Below are positions 63,119 to 64,000 of a DNA stretch of 64,000 bases, piece by piece. Each line of letters starts with the position of its first letter. Position 1 is the stretch's first letter. Location: assembly GCF_003431325.1 (NCBI RefSeq), contig NZ_CP010515.1, positions 310,001-374,000 on the forward strand, given 5' to 3'. The notes under the pieces were generated by a model, which was given only the letters and a program-made list of their open reading frames with translations, was not told the DNA's origin and did not search any database. This DNA is from Acidilobus sp. 7A (GTDB lineage Archaea > Thermoproteota > Thermoprotei_A > Sulfolobales > Acidilobaceae). The position numbers were made by a program, and so were the translations under genes.

Positions 63119-63668
63119 CGACGAGCCACCTTGCGAGCTCTGACGCTCTCCTCAGGTACTCATACCTGTTGCCTTCATTTAGGTATATGGCTATTCCCTG
63201 AGTCAGCAGTGAGTAAAGCCTGGGGTATACCTCATTAAGCCTATAGTAAAACGTTGCTATAACGGGCTTACTAATGTTTAACAGCAGGCTCTCTATGGCC
63301 GCCCTGAGCTCCCTGAGGCCCAGCTCCATGGGCCCCACCTCGTCCACTACTATGACGTCATAAGACCTAAGTGACGCATTCAATAGCTCTGACGCTTCGC
63401 GCCCTGCATCAGCATTAACGTAGTACCTGCCAACCCTTAGGGCGCCGGGCGTGGGCTCTGTGGTGGCGAGAGTTAATGTAATGTTCCCATCGAGGCTCTT
63501 TATAATAAAGCCTCTTCTCACTCCCCCCTCCCTGACCTCCGGTGTGACGAAGCCTCCAACGGAGCAGCCTGCGCTACTGACGCTTCTGGCTATTGTCAGC
63601 GCCAGTGTTGTCTTCCCTATTCCTGGCCTTCCTGTTATCCCTATTATCCTCCTCTGTTGCTGCTGCAA
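63069..63668 (-). CDS. Nucleoside-triphosphatase THEP1
   Basis: 199 residues. P-loop IIGITGRPGIGKTTLAL, GGFVTPEVREGGVRRGF, Walker B VIVVDEVGPMELG, all diagnostic of the THEP1 NTPase family (hydrolyses ATP/GTP and others; biological role unclear). The start is TTG 63668, preceded by GGTGAGG. Its first 95 nt overlap the C-terminal tail of the upstream gene in another frame. Confidence 0.92.
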   Translation of the reverse strand: MQQQQRRIIGITGRPGIGKTTLALTIARSVSSAGCSVGGFVTPEVREGGVRRGFIIKSLDGNITLTLATTEPTPGALRVGRYYVNADAGREASELLNASLRSYDVIVVDEVGPMELGLRELRAAIESLLLNISKPVIATFYYRLNEVYPRLYSLLTQGIAIYLNEGNRYEYLRRASELARWLVGEACGNKRGEGLTLHT

Positions 63669-64000
63669 CTACCTCACCCAAGATGCTCTCAAACTCCTCA
63701 ATTGTAAGCGCGTTGTCAAGCCAGCTTAACTCCCTTATGGAGGGGCTGCCATCCGTTACGACGAAGCTGCGGCTTCCTATGAACTCCGCCATCCTAAACA
63801 TGTTGCGGATCTTATTACTTAGCTCCCTAGGCTTCTCAGACCCATGCGGCACCGTCACGAGCGCCTTGAACTCCCCCCTTGAGAGGCAGAAGTCCAAGGG
63901 AGCCTTCCTTGTGTGGCAGAAGCCCATGTCAAGCTCCTCCAGCTTTCTCGCCAACAGCATCTCCTTCGGGCTCTCAGGCTTCGTGCCAAGGGAGGGCGTG
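63574..64000 (-). CDS. Hypothetical protein, N-terminus cut by window edge
   Basis: The frame is open from the window edge (TPSLGTKPESPKEMLLARKL ...) through LVTVPHGSEKPRELSNKIRNMFRMAEFIGSRSFVVTDG to the stop at 63574; ATG 63960 lies inside the open frame and need not be the start. Not recognised. The last 32 codons, rich in Asn/Asp/Arg (EEDNRDNRKARNREDN), overlap the THEP1 start in another frame and look like a non-conserved tail. Confidence 0.6.
   Translation of the reverse strand, partial: TPSLGTKPESPKEMLLARKLEELDMGFCHTRKAPLDFCLSRGEFKALVTVPHGSEKPRELSNKIRNMFRMAEFIGSRSFVVTDGSPSIRELSWLDNALTIEEFESILGEVVAAATEEDNRDNRKARNREDNTGADNSQKRQ

Overview
The window reads as chromosome of a hyperthermophilic crenarchaeon, most likely Acidilobales (Acidilobus-like). 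This is inferred from high G+C with AGG/GAG/CTG-rich codon use, frequent GTG and TTG starts, TATA-box promoters with many leaderless genes, a 16S-23S operon without spacer tRNA or linked 5S, a cbf5 gene split by a short intron, and crenarchaeal families (DUF2192, a DUF2286-like protein, PCNA-PriS-GINS15 operon, protein disulfide oxidoreductase, adhesive-pilus genes). The species is an inference; no database was searched.

Layout. 0-8.3 kb: a DUF72 gene cut by the left edge, a DUF2250-type regulator, riboflavin genes ribC/ribB with two membrane-protein genes, a DUF2192 gene behind an 18-codon ORF, acyl-CoA dehydrogenase, a DMT transporter and MarC. 8.3-13.9 kb: a box C/D sRNA, a universal stress protein, an MFS transporter, a sugar nucleotidyltransferase, and the two aconitase-X subunits expected to be phosphomevalonate dehydratase. 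13.9-16.5 kb: an IS200/IS605-type element with a frameshifted tnpB, apparently inserted in the 3' end of a DUF1464 gene. 16.5-21.7 kb: the rRNA operon on the minus strand with processing stems and promoter. 21.8-31.6 kb: EF-1beta, an unassigned structured RNA candidate, an Rqc2-like NFACT protein, Pus10, a permease, enoyl-CoA hydratase, tRNA-Ser, and cbf5 with its intron. 31.7-44.1 kb: a MoaD-MoaE fusion, an Lhr-type helicase, Nop2/Nip7 homologues, NadM, RNase Z and Trm-G10. 44.2-54.2 kb: tRNA-Thr with an intron in its D arm, TBP, the PCNA-PriS-GINS15 operon, tRNA-Asn, eL42, eS27, Nop10, aIF2alpha, adenylate kinase, SecY and tRNA-Leu. 54.5-64 kb: an unrecognised 392-residue protein, a disulfide oxidoreductase, a three-gene type IV pilus operon, a non-catalytic tRNA-splicing endonuclease subunit, DUF373, Trm1, THEP1 and a gene cut by the right edge.

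How the parts connect. The window is dominated by RNA maturation and translation: Cbf5 and Nop10 (H/ACA particle), Pus10, Trm1, Trm-G10, RNase Z, Nop2/Nip7, ribosomal proteins, aIF2alpha and EF-1beta. Two RNAs need non-standard splicing (cbf5 mRNA and tRNA-Thr), the rRNA precursor has long processing stems, and a structural subunit of the splicing endonuclease is encoded in the same window.

Most notable: the 29-nt cbf5 intron that interrupts the catalytic Asp codon; the 17-nt tRNA-Thr D-arm intron; an IS605-type insertion next to a solo LE-RE remnant that now forms the 5' UTR and ribosome-binding site of the DUF72 gene; and a promoter-driven, highly structured RNA candidate at 23.0-23.2 kb.
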